Numbered from the stretch's first letter, positions 17,025 through 25,930 are shown. The stretch is DNA of 64,000 nucleotides from Actinotalea soli (GCF_017565425.1 NZ_JAGEMK010000012.1:17472-81471); one strand, 5' to 3'. Notes: a model not told the origin generated them from the sequence alone. Numbers and translations are program-made.

Positions 17025-19915
17025 TCCTCCCCGTCCTCCTCGGCGTGCTGGTCGTCGCCGTCGCCGCGACCCCGCTGCTCGACCGCGGCCTGGGCCGCAA
17101 CGCCGGCTGGGTCCTCGCCGGGGTCTTCGGCACCCTGGCCGCCGTGGTCGGGGCGCAGGCCCCGGCCGTCCTCGGCCGCGGCGAGACCCTCGAGTTCTTC
17201 GTCCCGTGGATGCCGACCCTCGACGTCGGCCTGCACCTTCGACTCGACGGCACCTCCTGGCTCTTCGCGATGCTCGTCCTGGGCGTCGGCGCCCTGGTCA
17301 TGGCCTACTCGACGCGGTACTTCCCGCCCGGTCGACGGACCGGCTTCTACGGGCTCATGACCGCCTTCGCGGTCGCGATGCTCGGCCTGGTGCTCGCGGA
17401 CGACGTCGTGGTGATGTTCGTCTTCTGGGAGCTCACGACGATCTGCTCCTTCCTCCTCATCGGCCTCTCGGGGGAGTCGGCGAACCGGCCCGCGGTCCGC
17501 ACCTTCATCCTCACCGGCCTGGGCGGCCTGGCCCTGCTCGCCGCCGTCGTGATGCTCATGGTCAACGCGGGCACGAGCCGCCTGTCGACGATCCTCGCCG
17601 AGACCGACTGGCAGGCCAGCCCCGGCTGGTCGGTCGCCGTCGCGCTGCTGGTGATCCTGGCCGCCTTCACCAAGTCGGCCCAGTTCCCGTTCCACTACTG
17701 GCTGCCCGACGCGATGGCCGCGAGCACCCCGGTGAGCACCTACCTGCACGCCGCGACCATGGTCAAGGCCGGGATCTACCTGCTCATGCGGTTCACGCCG
17801 GTGTTCGGCGACTTCCCGCTGTGGAACGTGCTGCTCATCGGCACGGGCCTCGTGACGGCCTTCATCGGGGCCCTGTTCGCCCTGCAGCGCACCGACCTCA
17901 AGGAGCTCCTGGCCTACTCGACGGTGAGCCAGCTCGGCCTGCTCGTCGCGATCATCGGCGTCGGCACCCCCTACGCCCTGGCGGCTGCCGGGGTGCACAC
18001 CCTGGCCCACGCGCTGTTCAAGGCCTCGCTCTTCATGCTCATGGGCGTCGTGGACACGCGGAACGGCACGCGGGACATCCGCGAGCTGCCCGGGCTCTGG
18101 CGTGCCATGCCGGCCACGGCCACGCTGATGACCATCGGGGCGCTCTCGATGGCCGGCATACCGCCCCTGCTGGGCTTCGTCAGCAAGGAGGCGATCCTCG
18201 ACGCGATGGTCGGGCTCCCTGGCGAGCCGTGGGTCGGCCTCCTGGTCGCCCTCGGGGCCGTCGCGGCCTCCACCCTGACCTTCGCCTACTCGTTCCGGAT
18301 GGTCTACGGGGCCTTCGGCGGATCTCCCGGCACCGCCAAGCACGGCGAGGCCGGCCCCAGCTACCTCCTGGCCCCGGCCGTGACGGCGCTGAGCGGCCTG
18401 GTCCTGGCCTTCGCCCTTCCCGTGCTCGACCCGCTGGTCGACCGCCTCGTGCTCGACACGACGGGGACGGCGCACGAGAGCCACCTGGCCCTGTGGCACG
18501 GGTTCAACCTGCCCCTCCTGCTCTCCGCGATCGTGATCGGCCTCGGTGCGGTGCTCGCCTGGCAGCGGGTCGCCGTGGACCGGGTCCTGGACCGCCAGCT
18601 CGTCCCCGTGCAGGGCACGCAGGTCTTCGAGGCCGCCTACCGCGGCGTGATCGCCGCCGGTGTCCGGATCGGTCGCCTGACCGCCTCGAACGCCCCGGCC
18701 CCGTACCTGGCAGCCATCTTGCTGACCCTCGGCGGCACCGCCATCGCGGTGACCCTCGGTCGGCCCGTGGTCCCCGCACAGCCCGAGCCGACCACGCGAC
18801 CCACCGACTGGCTGCTCGTCGCGCTGATCCTCGTCGCCGTCACCGCGGTCGTGATCACGCGGTCGCGGCTCGCCGCCGTGGCGCTGGTCGGTGTCGTGGG
18901 CTTCGCGGTCGCGCTGTGGTTCCTGCTGCTCGGTGGCTTCGACCTCGCGCTGACCCAGCTGCTGGTCGAGATCCTCACCGTGGTGGTCGCGGTGCTCGTG
19001 CTGCGCCGGCTCCCGCGCGCCTTCCACCCCACCCCACGCGCACGGCGCCTGGGAGCCGGGGTGGTCGCCGTCGTGATGGGCGTCGCGGCCGGCCTGGCGG
19101 CCTTCGCCCTGACCGGCCGTCGGGAGATGTCCCCCGCCTCGGAGTACTTCCTGCGCAACGCCGAGGAGGAGACGGGCGGGACCAACGTCGTCAACACGAT
19201 CCTGGTCGACTTCCGTGCCCTGGACACCCTCGGTGAGCTCGTCGTGCTGGGGGTCACCGGCCTGATCATCATCGGGGTGCTCGAGTCCGCCCGGCTCAAC
19301 CACGGCCGTCTGCCCGAGAAGGTCGCGGGCTTCGCGCAGAACGTGGTGTTCTCCGCCCGCGAGAACTCCCTGATCATGCGGACCGTGGCCCGAGGCCTCG
19401 GGCCGGTGCTCACGCTCCTGTCCCTCTACCTGCTGCTCCGCGGCCACTCGGCCCCCGGCGGCGGGTTCATCGCGGCCCTCGTCGGCGGCGCCGGGTTCGC
19501 GCTGGCCTACCTCGCCGCCCCCGCCGCGGCCCGTGCCCGGATCCGGCTGCCGTACCCGCGGCTCATCGCCGCGGGGGTCGCCATCGCGGGCGGGTCCGGG
19601 ATCCTCGGCTACCTCGAGGGCTCGTTCCTGCGCCCGCTGCACGTCGACATCCCGCTGCCGGGTGACGGCTACTACCACTTCACCACCGCGCTGATCTTCG
19701 ACGTCGGCGTGTACCTCGCCGTCATCGGCGTCCTGCTCACGGCCCTGAACCGGCTCGGCACCGAGGACGACATCCACGCCGAGGAGCCACTCGGCCCCGG
19801 GGTCGAGAGCACCGACGAGGACGACCCGGACTCCGAGGACGAGACCAACGACGAGATCGACGAGGGGACGGCCGCCGAGCCGGACCTCGCGTCGCCGAAG
19901 GGAGGCCGACGATGA
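17021..19915 (+). CDS. mrpA: Na+/H+ antiporter subunit MrpA (fused MrpA-MrpB)
   Basis: Largest membrane subunit of the multi-subunit Mrp antiporter, which exports Na+ in exchange for H+ and supports pH and salt tolerance. 964 aa from GTG 17021. The N-terminal part is NuoL-like: FWELTTICSFLLIG (conserved Glu) and FTKSAQFPFHYWLPDAM with the conserved Lys. After a linker, a C-terminal MnhB-type domain (about 730-900) has the typical RGHSAPGGGFIAAL. The last 40 residues are a very acidic tail. A/B fusion is usual in actinobacteria. Four-base overlap with mrpC. Confidence 0.96.
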   Translation: MILPVLLGVLVVAVAATPLLDRGLGRNAGWVLAGVFGTLAAVVGAQAPAVLGRGETLEFFVPWMPTLDVGLHLRLDGTSWLFAMLVLGVGALVMAYSTRYFPPGRRTGFYGLMTAFAVAMLGLVLADDVVVMFVFWELTTICSFLLIGLSGESANRPAVRTFILTGLGGLALLAAVVMLMVNAGTSRLSTILAETDWQASPGWSVAVALLVILAAFTKSAQFPFHYWLPDAMAASTPVSTYLHAATMVKAGIYLLMRFTPVFGDFPLWNVLLIGTGLVTAFIGALFALQRTDLKELLAYSTVSQLGLLVAIIGVGTPYALAAAGVHTLAHALFKASLFMLMGVVDTRNGTRDIRELPGLWRAMPATATLMTIGALSMAGIPPLLGFVSKEAILDAMVGLPGEPWVGLLVALGAVAASTLTFAYSFRMVYGAFGGSPGTAKHGEAGPSYLLAPAVTALSGLVLAFALPVLDPLVDRLVLDTTGTAHESHLALWHGFNLPLLLSAIVIGLGAVLAWQRVAVDRVLDRQLVPVQGTQVFEAAYRGVIAAGVRIGRLTASNAPAPYLAAILLTLGGTAIAVTLGRPVVPAQPEPTTRPTDWLLVALILVAVTAVVITRSRLAAVALVGVVGFAVALWFLLLGGFDLALTQLLVEILTVVVAVLVLRRLPRAFHPTPRARRLGAGVVAVVMGVAAGLAAFALTGRREMSPASEYFLRNAEEETGGTNVVNTILVDFRALDTLGELVVLGVTGLIIIGVLESARLNHGRLPEKVAGFAQNVVFSARENSLIMRTVARGLGPVLTLLSLYLLLRGHSAPGGGFIAALVGGAGFALAYLAAPAAARARIRLPYPRLIAAGVAIAGGSGILGYLEGSFLRPLHVDIPLPGDGYYHFTTALIFDVGVYLAVIGVLLTALNRLGTEDDIHAEEPLGPGVESTDEDDPDSEDETNDEIDEGTAAEPDLASPKGGRR

Positions 19916-20220
19916 CCCTCGCCCTGAGCATCGGCATCCTCGTGGCCGGCGGTGTCTTCATGCTGCTGCAGCGCGGGATGATCCGCATCGTGCTCGGCTT
20001 CATCATGCTGAGCCACGCCGTGAACCTGATCCTCATGTCGGCGGGGGTGACCTCGCGCCGTGACGCACCGCTCATGGCCACGGCCGACCCCGCCACCGCC
20101 GCGGACCCGCTCCCGCAGGCCTTCGTGCTGACGGCCATCGTCATCGCCTTCGCGATCACGATCTACATGCTGACCCTCGCCGTGGCCCGCAGCGACGACG
20201 ACACCGAGGACCCCTCATGA
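19912..20220 (+). CDS. mrpC: Na+/H+ antiporter subunit MrpC
   Basis: 102-aa NuoK-like subunit with three membrane helices. The conserved stretch LGFIMLSHAVNLILM (about 28-42) and PLPQAFVLTAIVIAFAIT (about 65-82) identify it. The ATG overlaps the mrpA stop and its own stop overlaps mrpD (ATGA both times). Works only within the assembled Mrp complex. Confidence 0.95.
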   Translation: MTLALSIGILVAGGVFMLLQRGMIRIVLGFIMLSHAVNLILMSAGVTSRRDAPLMATADPATAADPLPQAFVLTAIVIAFAITIYMLTLAVARSDDDTEDPS

Positions 20221-21836
20221 ACGCCGCCCTGCTCCCGCTGATCGTGGCGGTGCCGCTGCTCGTGGCGGCCCTGCTCGTGGTCCTCGACGACTCCCCCGCC
20301 GTCCGTCGCTGGTTGATGATCCTGCCGAGCGTCGGCGCCCTCGCCGCGGGCGGGCTGATGATCGCCGAGACGGCCGACGGGACGGTCCTGGCCCACAACG
20401 TCAGCCTCTGGCCGAACGGCATCGCGATCCCCTTCGTCGCTGACGCGTTCACCGCGCTCGTGCTCACGACGACGGCCCTGCTCACCCTGGTCGCCTCGGC
20501 CTTCGCCATCGCCGTGGGGACCGTCCGCGCCCGGTACTTCCCCGTCCTGGTCCTCGTGCTCAGCGCCGGGGTCTACGGGGCGCTGATGACCGGAGACCTC
20601 TTCAACCTGTTCGTCTTCATCGAGGTCATGCTGCTGCCCTCCTACGGGCTCCTGGCGATGACCGGCGGCTTCACGCGGCTCACCGCCGGCCGCCTCTACG
20701 TCACGGTCAACCTGCTGACCTCGACGATCTTCCTCGCAGGGGTCGGCCTCATCTACGGGGTGGCGGGCACCGTGAACCTCGCCGAGCTCGCCGGCGCCGC
20801 GCACGAGTCTCCCCTGGTGGCCGCCGCCGCCGGGGTCTGCCTGCTGGCCCTGTCGGTCAAGGCCGCCGTCGTGCCGGTGCACGGCTGGCTGACCCGGGCC
20901 TACCCCGCGACCTCCCCCGCCGTGACGGCGCTGTTCTCGGGCCTGCACACCAAGGTCGCGATCTACGCGATCTACCGGATCTACGCGGTGGTCTTCGACG
21001 GCGACTCGCGGTACCTGTGGATCGGCCTCGTGGTCTTCAGCGCCACGATGGTCATCGGGGTCATGGGAGCCGTGGGCCAGGACACCACCCGGTCCATCCT
21101 CGTGTTCCACATGGTCAGCCAGATCGGCTACATCCTGCTGGGGGTCGCGCTCTTCACGCCGCTGGGCCTCATGGCGGGGATCTTCTACCTGATCCACCAC
21201 ATGATCGTGAAGGCATCCCTCTTCCTCTCGACCGGCGCGATCGAGCACGCCTACGGGCACAGCAGGCTCGACCGGCTCGGGTCGATCGCCCGGCGCGAGC
21301 CGATCCTCGCGGCGGCCTTCCTCGGCGCCGCCCTGTCCCTCGCGGGCCTGCCGCCCTTCTCGGGCTTCGTCGCCAAGCTGAGCCTGGTCACCGCCGCGGT
21401 CGACGCCCAGCAGTGGGCCGTGGTCGCGACCGCGGTGGCGGTCAGCCTCGTCACCCTCATGTCGATGCTCAAGATCTGGGGCACCGCCTTCTGGGGCCCC
21501 AAGCCCGACGACGAGGAGGAGGTCGCCGGCAGCGGCACCGGGATCGACTCCCAGGCCCCGCTCGGCAGCCCGGCCGCGACGGCCGAGGCTGACGGAGGCG
21601 CCGCTCCGGCCACGCAGACGGCGGTCGCCGCACCGGCGGCCACGGCACCCCGGCCCGAGGACGGCAGCGCGACCCGCTCCCGGGTCCGTCCCGCGGTGCT
21701 GCTGCCCTCGGTGGTCCTGACCCTCGTGACGCTGGGCATCGGCCTGGGCGCCGAGGGCCTGCTCTCCCTGAGCAGCCAGGCGGCCGCCGGCCTGCTCGAC
21801 ACGTCGGCCTACGTCGAGGCGGTGATCGGCCGATGA
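20217..21836 (+). CDS. mrpD: Na+/H+ antiporter subunit MrpD
   Basis: 539-aa NuoM/N-like subunit, about 14 membrane helices. Conserved FNLFVFIEVMLLPSYGLL near 126-143 with the key Glu, KAAVVPVHGWLTRAYP with Lys (about 218-233), and the HHMIVKASLFL segment (about 325-335) are intact. An Ala/Glu/Pro-rich loop of about 60 residues (430-490) is inserted before the last helix. Middle gene of the four-base-overlap operon. Confidence 0.95.
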   Translation: MNAALLPLIVAVPLLVAALLVVLDDSPAVRRWLMILPSVGALAAGGLMIAETADGTVLAHNVSLWPNGIAIPFVADAFTALVLTTTALLTLVASAFAIAVGTVRARYFPVLVLVLSAGVYGALMTGDLFNLFVFIEVMLLPSYGLLAMTGGFTRLTAGRLYVTVNLLTSTIFLAGVGLIYGVAGTVNLAELAGAAHESPLVAAAAGVCLLALSVKAAVVPVHGWLTRAYPATSPAVTALFSGLHTKVAIYAIYRIYAVVFDGDSRYLWIGLVVFSATMVIGVMGAVGQDTTRSILVFHMVSQIGYILLGVALFTPLGLMAGIFYLIHHMIVKASLFLSTGAIEHAYGHSRLDRLGSIARREPILAAAFLGAALSLAGLPPFSGFVAKLSLVTAAVDAQQWAVVATAVAVSLVTLMSMLKIWGTAFWGPKPDDEEEVAGSGTGIDSQAPLGSPAATAEADGGAAPATQTAVAAPAATAPRPEDGSATRSRVRPAVLLPSVVLTLVTLGIGLGAEGLLSLSSQAAAGLLDTSAYVEAVIGR

Positions 21837-22273
21837 TCTCGGCACTGCGCTGGGGGCTGCGGATCCTCGCGTTCCCCGTCTACTACGCCCTCGAGGTGGT
21901 CAAGGCGAACCTCGTCCTGGCCAAGGACCTGCTGACCCCGGGCAGCTCGATCAGCGCGGGGTTCATCGAGGTCCCGCTCCGTGCGCGCACGGACATCGAG
22001 ATCACCACCATCGCCAACATGATCACGCTGACCCCGGGCACCGTCACCGTCGCGGTCCGCAAGGCCCCCGCGACCCTCTGGGTGCACGGCATGTACGTCG
22101 AGGACCCGGACTCCTTCCGGGAGGGCATCTACGCGATGGAGGCGCGCATGATCGGCTTCCTGCGGCGCGACCCCGAGCCAGGTCCCGTCCCGCCTCCGGT
22201 CGAGCGTCACCCGGCCCCGCCCCCGGACATCGACCCCGTGCCCGAGCACCCCGGACCCGAGGAGCGCGCATGA
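21833..22273 (+). CDS. mrpE: Na+/H+ antiporter subunit MrpE
   Basis: 146-aa MrpE with one clear membrane stretch at the N-terminus and the diagnostic central part TTIANMITLTPGTVTV (about 60-75). This part is followed by a soluble region and a Pro-rich tail (about 115-146). Overlaps its neighbours by four bases on both sides. Confidence 0.93.
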   Translation: MISALRWGLRILAFPVYYALEVVKANLVLAKDLLTPGSSISAGFIEVPLRARTDIEITTIANMITLTPGTVTVAVRKAPATLWVHGMYVEDPDSFREGIYAMEARMIGFLRRDPEPGPVPPPVERHPAPPPDIDPVPEHPGPEERA

Positions 22274-22527
22274 ACGTCATCGACGTGGCCTTCGCGGTCA
22301 TCGTGCTGTCGATGCTGGCCGCCACGATCCGCATCCTCAAGGGGCCCTCGGACGCCGACCGGGGTGCCGCGGCGGACATCATCTTCTTCGGCTTCGTGGC
22401 GCTGGTCGTCCTCCTGGGCCTGCGCCTGGAGACCGGGTACATCATCGACCTCGCCCTGGTCGGGACCATCGTGGGGTTCATCGCCGCGCTGTCCCTGGCC
22501 CGGCTGATCACGGGAGGCAAGAGATGA
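22270..22527 (+). CDS. mrpF: Na+/H+ antiporter subunit MrpF
   Basis: 85-aa subunit with three membrane helices. It begins with an IDVAFAVIVLSMLAAT helix, and the loop LKGPSDADRGAAADI (about 25-39) is the family signature. Overlaps mrpE and mrpG by four bases. Confidence 0.93.
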   Translation: MNVIDVAFAVIVLSMLAATIRILKGPSDADRGAAADIIFFGFVALVVLLGLRLETGYIIDLALVGTIVGFIAALSLARLITGGKR

Positions 22528-22898
22528 CCGTGACCCTCGCCGGCATCGGCACGGCCCTGATCCTGCTCGGCGTCGCGGTCTTCGCCCTCGGTGCCTTCGG
22601 CCTGCTGCGGCTGCCTGACGTGTACTCGCGGCTGAGCGGCGTGACCATGGCGGGCGGGCTGGGCATCAGCCTCATCCTGGTGGGCGTGCTGATGCACCAC
22701 CCCACCCCGCTCAACACCGCCAAGGTCGCCCTCGCGATCCTCATCCAGCTGGGCACGGCGGCGGTCGGCGGCAACGCCATGGCGCGTGCCGGCTACCTGA
22801 CCCACGCCCAGCGCTCCGCGGCCACGCACCACGACGAGCTCGCCGAGGCCGAGATCGACCCCGAGGCGCCGACCCCGCGGACGAGCCCGGCAGAGTAA
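22524..22898 (+). CDS. mrpG: Na+/H+ antiporter subunit MrpG
   Basis: 124-aa subunit with three membrane helices. FGLLRLPDVYSRLSGVT (about 28-44) is the diagnostic loop of the PhaG/MnhG family. The C-terminal 25 residues are acidic and soluble. Last gene of the mrp operon; its TAA stop is also the start of the -10 hexamer TAAGGT of the next gene. Confidence 0.93.
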   Translation: MTVTLAGIGTALILLGVAVFALGAFGLLRLPDVYSRLSGVTMAGGLGISLILVGVLMHHPTPLNTAKVALAILIQLGTAAVGGNAMARAGYLTHAQRSAATHHDELAEAEIDPEAPTPRTSPAE

Positions 22899-22901
22899 GG
22901 T
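22896..22901 (+). promoter_or_regulatory. Leaderless -10 made from the mrpG stop codon
   Basis: TAAGGT begins with the mrpG TAA stop, and six bases later comes the GTG start of the alpha/beta hydrolase gene. This gives the hydrolase its own leaderless promoter within an otherwise co-directional run. Confidence 0.5.
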
Positions 22902-22907
22902 CCGCCC

Positions 22908-23822
22908 GTGACCGATGCGAGCGCCGTGCTGGTGGATGGACCGTGGGAGCACCGCCTCGTCGCGGCGAACGGCTCGCGGTTCCACGTCGCGGTCGGCGCC
23001 ACCACCCCCGGGGCCGACGACGACGCCCCCTGGGTGATCCTGCTGCACGGGTTCCCCCAGCACTGGTGGGCCTGGCGCCACCAGATCCCGGCCCTCGCCC
23101 GCGCGGGCTACCGGGTGGCCGCGATGGACCTGCGCGGCACGGGCGCCTCGGACAAGCCGCCGCAGGGCTACGGGCTGCCGACCCTCGCCCGGGACGTCGC
23201 CGGGGTGATCCGTTCCCTGGGTGCGCAGGACGCCGTCGTCGTCGGTCAGGGAGCAGGTGGGGCCCTCGCGTGGTCGATGCCGGCCCTGCACCCCGGGGTG
23301 ACCCGGGCCGTCGCGGCCCTGAGTGCACCGCACCCGTTGCGGATGCACTCCGGGACCGTGGCCCGCGCACTGCTGACCACCTCGGCGGCCCGACGCCTGG
23401 CCTTCGCCCAGCTGCCCTGGTTCCCGGAGCGCCAGCTCACCCACCGCGACCTCACCACGCGCCTGCTCGGCGAGTGGGGAGCGCCCGGCTGGCTCTCGGC
23501 CGAGGAGGCCAGGGTCTACCGGGAGGCCGCCCAGGTGCCCTTCGCGGCGCACAGCAGCATGGAGACCCTGCGCTGGCTGGTGCGCTCGACCCCCCGCATG
23601 GACGGGCGGCGCTACCTCGCAGCCCTGCGCGCGGCCCCGGCCGTGCCGGTGCTGCAGGTGCACGGCACGGTGGACCGCTGCATCCCGGTCCGGGTCGCGC
23701 GTGGCGGCCCCGGGGCGCCCTACCGCTTCGAGACGGTCGTCGGGGCCGGGCACTACCTGGCCGAGGAGGCCCCCGAGGAGGTCACGGCCCTGCTGCTGGA
23801 CTGGCTGGCCGACCTGCCCTGA
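22908..23822 (+). CDS. Epoxide-hydrolase-like alpha/beta protein without a visible nucleophile
   Basis: 304-aa protein with the layout of EphF-type epoxide hydrolases: [17 protein letters not shown] (oxyanion-hole HGFP, about 45-61) and [13 protein letters not shown]. The nucleophile elbow reads [12 protein letters not shown] (about 110-121), where family members have GHDxGG or GxSxG, so the Asp or Ser nucleophile is replaced by Gly. A late Asp (GTVDRCIP) and His (GAGHYLAEE) are in place. Either a non-catalytic member or an enzyme with another nucleophile. Start GTG 22908. Its last 41 bp overlap the convergent nth. Confidence 0.82.
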   Translation: MTDASAVLVDGPWEHRLVAANGSRFHVAVGATTPGADDDAPWVILLHGFPQHWWAWRHQIPALARAGYRVAAMDLRGTGASDKPPQGYGLPTLARDVAGVIRSLGAQDAVVVGQGAGGALAWSMPALHPGVTRAVAALSAPHPLRMHSGTVARALLTTSAARRLAFAQLPWFPERQLTHRDLTTRLLGEWGAPGWLSAEEARVYREAAQVPFAAHSSMETLRWLVRSTPRMDGRRYLAALRAAPAVPVLQVHGTVDRCIPVRVARGGPGAPYRFETVVGAGHYLAEEAPEEVTALLLDWLADLP

Positions 23823-24558
23823 CCGGGTCGCCGCCCTCGTGGGCTCCTGGGACGGGCCCGCCCTTGACGAGGGCTGCGGCCTGCTCCGGGTCCTGCTCGC
23901 CGATGCCCGCCGAAGGGCACAGGACGGCCAGCGGGCAGGCCCCGCAGGCCGGCCGTCGGGAGTGGCAGGTACGCCTCCCGTGGAAGATCATCCGGTGCGA
24001 GAACATCGTCCACGCACGCCGCGGGAGCTGGGCGCACAGCTCGGCCTCGACCTTGACCGCGTCCTCCTCCGTGGTCAGCCCCAGCCGTCGGGCCACGCGG
24101 CCCACGTGGGTGTCGACCGGGAGGCCCGGCACGTCGAAGGCGTTGCCGAGGACGACGTTGGCCGTCTTGCGCCCGACCCCGGGCAGGGCCACCAGGTCGG
24201 CCATGCGCGCCGGGACCTCGCCGTCGTGATTCTCGACCAGGGCGCGGCCCAGCCCTCGGAGGGACTCCGCCTTGGCACGGAAGAACCCGGTCGGGCGGAT
24301 GAGCTCCTCGAGCTCGGCCCGGTCGGCCTCGGCGTAGGCGCGGGCGTCGGGGTACCTGGCGAACAGGACGGGCGTGACGAGGTTGACCCGGACGTCCGTG
24401 GTCTGGGCCGAGAGCACCGTCGCGACGAGCAGCTCGAGGGGGGTCTCGAAGTCGAGCTCGCACCGCGCGTCGGGATAGCGCTCGCCGAGGAGCCGGTCGA
24501 CGCGCCGGGTGCGGCGGGTCCGGGCGAGGGGGGTCTCCGGAGGGTGCGCACGGGCCAT
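23782..24558 (-). CDS. nth: Endonuclease III (DNA glycosylase/AP lyase)
   Basis: Base-excision repair enzyme that removes oxidised pyrimidines and cuts abasic sites. 258 aa. The helix-hairpin-helix [13 protein letters not shown] (about 128-140) with the catalytic Lys, [12 protein letters not shown] with the catalytic Asp (about 148), and the four-Cys [4Fe-4S] loop C-x6-C-x2-C-x5-C (about 197-213) are complete. A tail of about 45 residues beyond the cluster is not conserved; it is encoded in the overlap with the hydrolase gene. Gene order nth/crp/whiB/ponA2 is the same as in mycobacteria. Confidence 0.97.
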   Translation of the reverse strand: MARAHPPETPLARTRRTRRVDRLLGERYPDARCELDFETPLELLVATVLSAQTTDVRVNLVTPVLFARYPDARAYAEADRAELEELIRPTGFFRAKAESLRGLGRALVENHDGEVPARMADLVALPGVGRKTANVVLGNAFDVPGLPVDTHVGRVARRLGLTTEEDAVKVEAELCAQLPRRAWTMFSHRMIFHGRRTCHSRRPACGACPLAVLCPSAGIGEQDPEQAAALVKGGPVPGAHEGGDPVRAGRPASPAAGP

Positions 24559-24611
24559 GCCTGCAGCGTACGAGCAGGCAGGCCCATTGGGGTGAACCTG
24601 GGACGACCTGG

Positions 24612-24637
24612 CTCAAGTACCCCCCGGGGGCGCCGAC
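24612..24637 (+). promoter_or_regulatory. FliA/WhiG-like (sigma-28 type) promoter candidate
   Basis: CTCA at 24612-24615, a 16-base spacer, then GCCGAC at 24632-24637 followed by AA. This fits sigma-28-family promoters of actinobacteria (consensus close to CTCA/TAAA, N15-17, GCCGATAA). It lies 52 bases before the ATG of the next gene, leaving room for its GAGGAAGG ribosome site. Confidence 0.45.
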
Positions 24638-24689
24638 AACTCCCTGGAGCGGAACCGCACGGGCGGGCCCCAGGAGCGAGGAAGGCGAC

Positions 24690-25100
24690 ATGGCGATCAT
24701 GCCGGTCGGTGCGGTGTCGGGTCCGTCCTCGGACCCCCTCGACCGTCGCGCGGCGCGCCGTTCGGTGCGGGCCGAGAAGGCCCAGCTCGATCGCTGGAGA
24801 CGCCTGCTGCGCGCCCGCCTCGACCTCGCGGTGGCTGCCTTCGCGCCGCCCGAGCCGCTGGGCTCGATGACCTGGGACGTGCTGCCCGAGGCCGGCCACG
24901 ACCTGCCCTCGACCCGGGAGCTCAGCGCGGCCGTGACGAGCGTGACGCCGCTGGACCCCGTCGAGCTCATGACGCGCCTGCGTCACCTCGACCGCCGGCT
25001 CGCCAGCTACGGAGCAGAGCTCGACACGGCCCTCGAGGCCTCCACCGAGAGGATGCTGCGGCAGCTGGCCACGCGTGAGGCGCAGCACGGCGGTCGCTGA
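24690..25100 (+). CDS. Small helical protein, possibly RsiG/AmfC-like
   Basis: 136-aa soluble protein of unknown function. Residues about 21-50 form one long charged helix, VRAEKAQLDRWRRLLRARL, which resembles the helix of RsiG (AmfC), the c-di-GMP-dependent anti-sigma factor of WhiG. Only the spaced Arg and Asp of the RsiG E-x3-S-x2-R-x3-Q-x3-D motif line up, so similarity is partial. A second helix pair (about 90-130) follows a Pro-rich link. A sigma-28-like promoter lies upstream. The last 26 bp carry the first of two CRP-like sites. Confidence 0.5.
   Translation: MAIMPVGAVSGPSSDPLDRRAARRSVRAEKAQLDRWRRLLRARLDLAVAAFAPPEPLGSMTWDVLPEAGHDLPSTRELSAAVTSVTPLDPVELMTRLRHLDRRLASYGAELDTALEASTERMLRQLATREAQHGGR
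25075..25088. promoter_or_regulatory. Degenerate CRP-like site
   Basis: GTGAGGCGCAGCAC, part of a 17-bp stretch that recurs 60 bp downstream with a single change. It keeps the GTGA half-site and has GCAC in place of TCAC, so it is probably a weaker second site for the CRP protein encoded just downstream. It lies inside the end of the preceding coding region. Confidence 0.35.
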
Positions 25101-25134
25101 CCCCTGCGCCATGAGGCAGGATGGGGCGCAGCGC

Positions 25135-25148
25135 GTGAGGCGCATCAC
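25135..25148. promoter_or_regulatory. CRP/GlxR site upstream of crp (autoregulation)
   Basis: GTGAGGCGCATCAC fits the GTGA-N6-TCAC core of CRP/GlxR operators exactly. It lies directly before the crp ribosome site (25149-25155), so binding would block transcription or initiation of crp itself. Confidence 0.6.
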
Positions 25149-25164
25149 GGAGGGACGGAACGGC

Positions 25165-25842
25165 GTGGATGACGACGTGGTGCTCGCAGCACCGCTCTTC
25201 GCGGCGATCGACAGCGAGGCAGCGCACGCGCTGCTGGCGTCGATGAAGCAGATCCCCCTGCCGCGGGGTCGGGCCATCTTCCACGAGGGAGAGCCCGGGG
25301 ACAGGCTGTACGTCATCGGCTCGGGCAAGATGAAGCTCGGGCGCCGGTCCAACGACGGCCGCGAGAACCTGCTCGCCGTGCTCGGCCCGGCCGAGATGTT
25401 CGGCGAGCTCTCCCTCTTCGACCCCGGCCCGCGCACCGCGACCGCGACCGCCGTGGCCGACGCCGTCCTGTACGAGCTCGGTCACGCCGAGCTGATCGCG
25501 TGGCTCGAGGAGCACCCCGCGGTCGCCAAGCACCTGCTCGAGGCCCTCGCGCGGCGCCTCCGCCGTACCAACGAGGCCCTCGCCGACCTGGTGTTCTCCG
25601 ACGTGCCCGGCCGGGTGGCCAAGGCCCTGCTCGACCTGTCCCGCCGCTTCGGCGAGCCTGCCGAGGACGGTCTGCGGGTCGCCCACGACCTCACCCAGGA
25701 GGAGCTCGCCCAGCTGGTCGGCGCCTCGCGCGAGACGGTCAACAAGGCCCTCGCGGACTTCGCCGGGCGTGGGTGGGTGCGCCGCGAGGGGCGGGCGATC
25801 GTGCTGCTCGACATCCCCCGCCTGGAGCGCCGCGCGCGCTGA
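25165..25842 (+). CDS. crp: Crp/GlxR-type cAMP-responsive regulator
   Basis: Global transcription factor, 225 aa from GTG 25165 (preceded by GGAGGGA; the frame extends further upstream but without a ribosome site). The cyclic-nucleotide domain has FHEGEPGDRLYVIGSGKMKL, FGELSLFDPGPRTATAT (the cAMP-binding Gly-Glu...Arg-Thr phosphate cassette) and a dimer helix. The HTH reads LTQEELAQLVGASRETVNKAL. Near-identity of these blocks to mycobacterial CRP (Rv3676) and corynebacterial GlxR supports the call. One exact and one degenerate CRP-like site lie upstream. Confidence 0.95.
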   Translation: MDDDVVLAAPLFAAIDSEAAHALLASMKQIPLPRGRAIFHEGEPGDRLYVIGSGKMKLGRRSNDGRENLLAVLGPAEMFGELSLFDPGPRTATATAVADAVLYELGHAELIAWLEEHPAVAKHLLEALARRLRRTNEALADLVFSDVPGRVAKALLDLSRRFGEPAEDGLRVAHDLTQEELAQLVGASRETVNKALADFAGRGWVRREGRAIVLLDIPRLERRAR

Positions 25843-25861
25843 GCCTGCTGGTCACCGACCG

Positions 25862-25906
25862 AGCGGTCAGCGAAGGAGCGGTCAGCGAAGGAGCGGTCAG
25901 CGGGCG
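25862..25906. repeat. 15-bp tandem repeat after crp
   Basis: AGCGGTCAGCGAAGG occurs twice and a third time with a changed end (25892-25906), in the short gap between the convergent crp and RidA-like genes. Potentially variable in copy number. No stem-loop is seen. Confidence 0.6.
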
Positions 25907-25930
25907 AGCAGGCCGCGGCCGAGCGTCATC

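Noticed and set aside
16841..19777. 978-codon open frame on the minus strand opposite mrpA
   Set aside because: Mirror frame of a full-length conserved gene; composition very rich in Asp, Gly, Glu, His; no family match.
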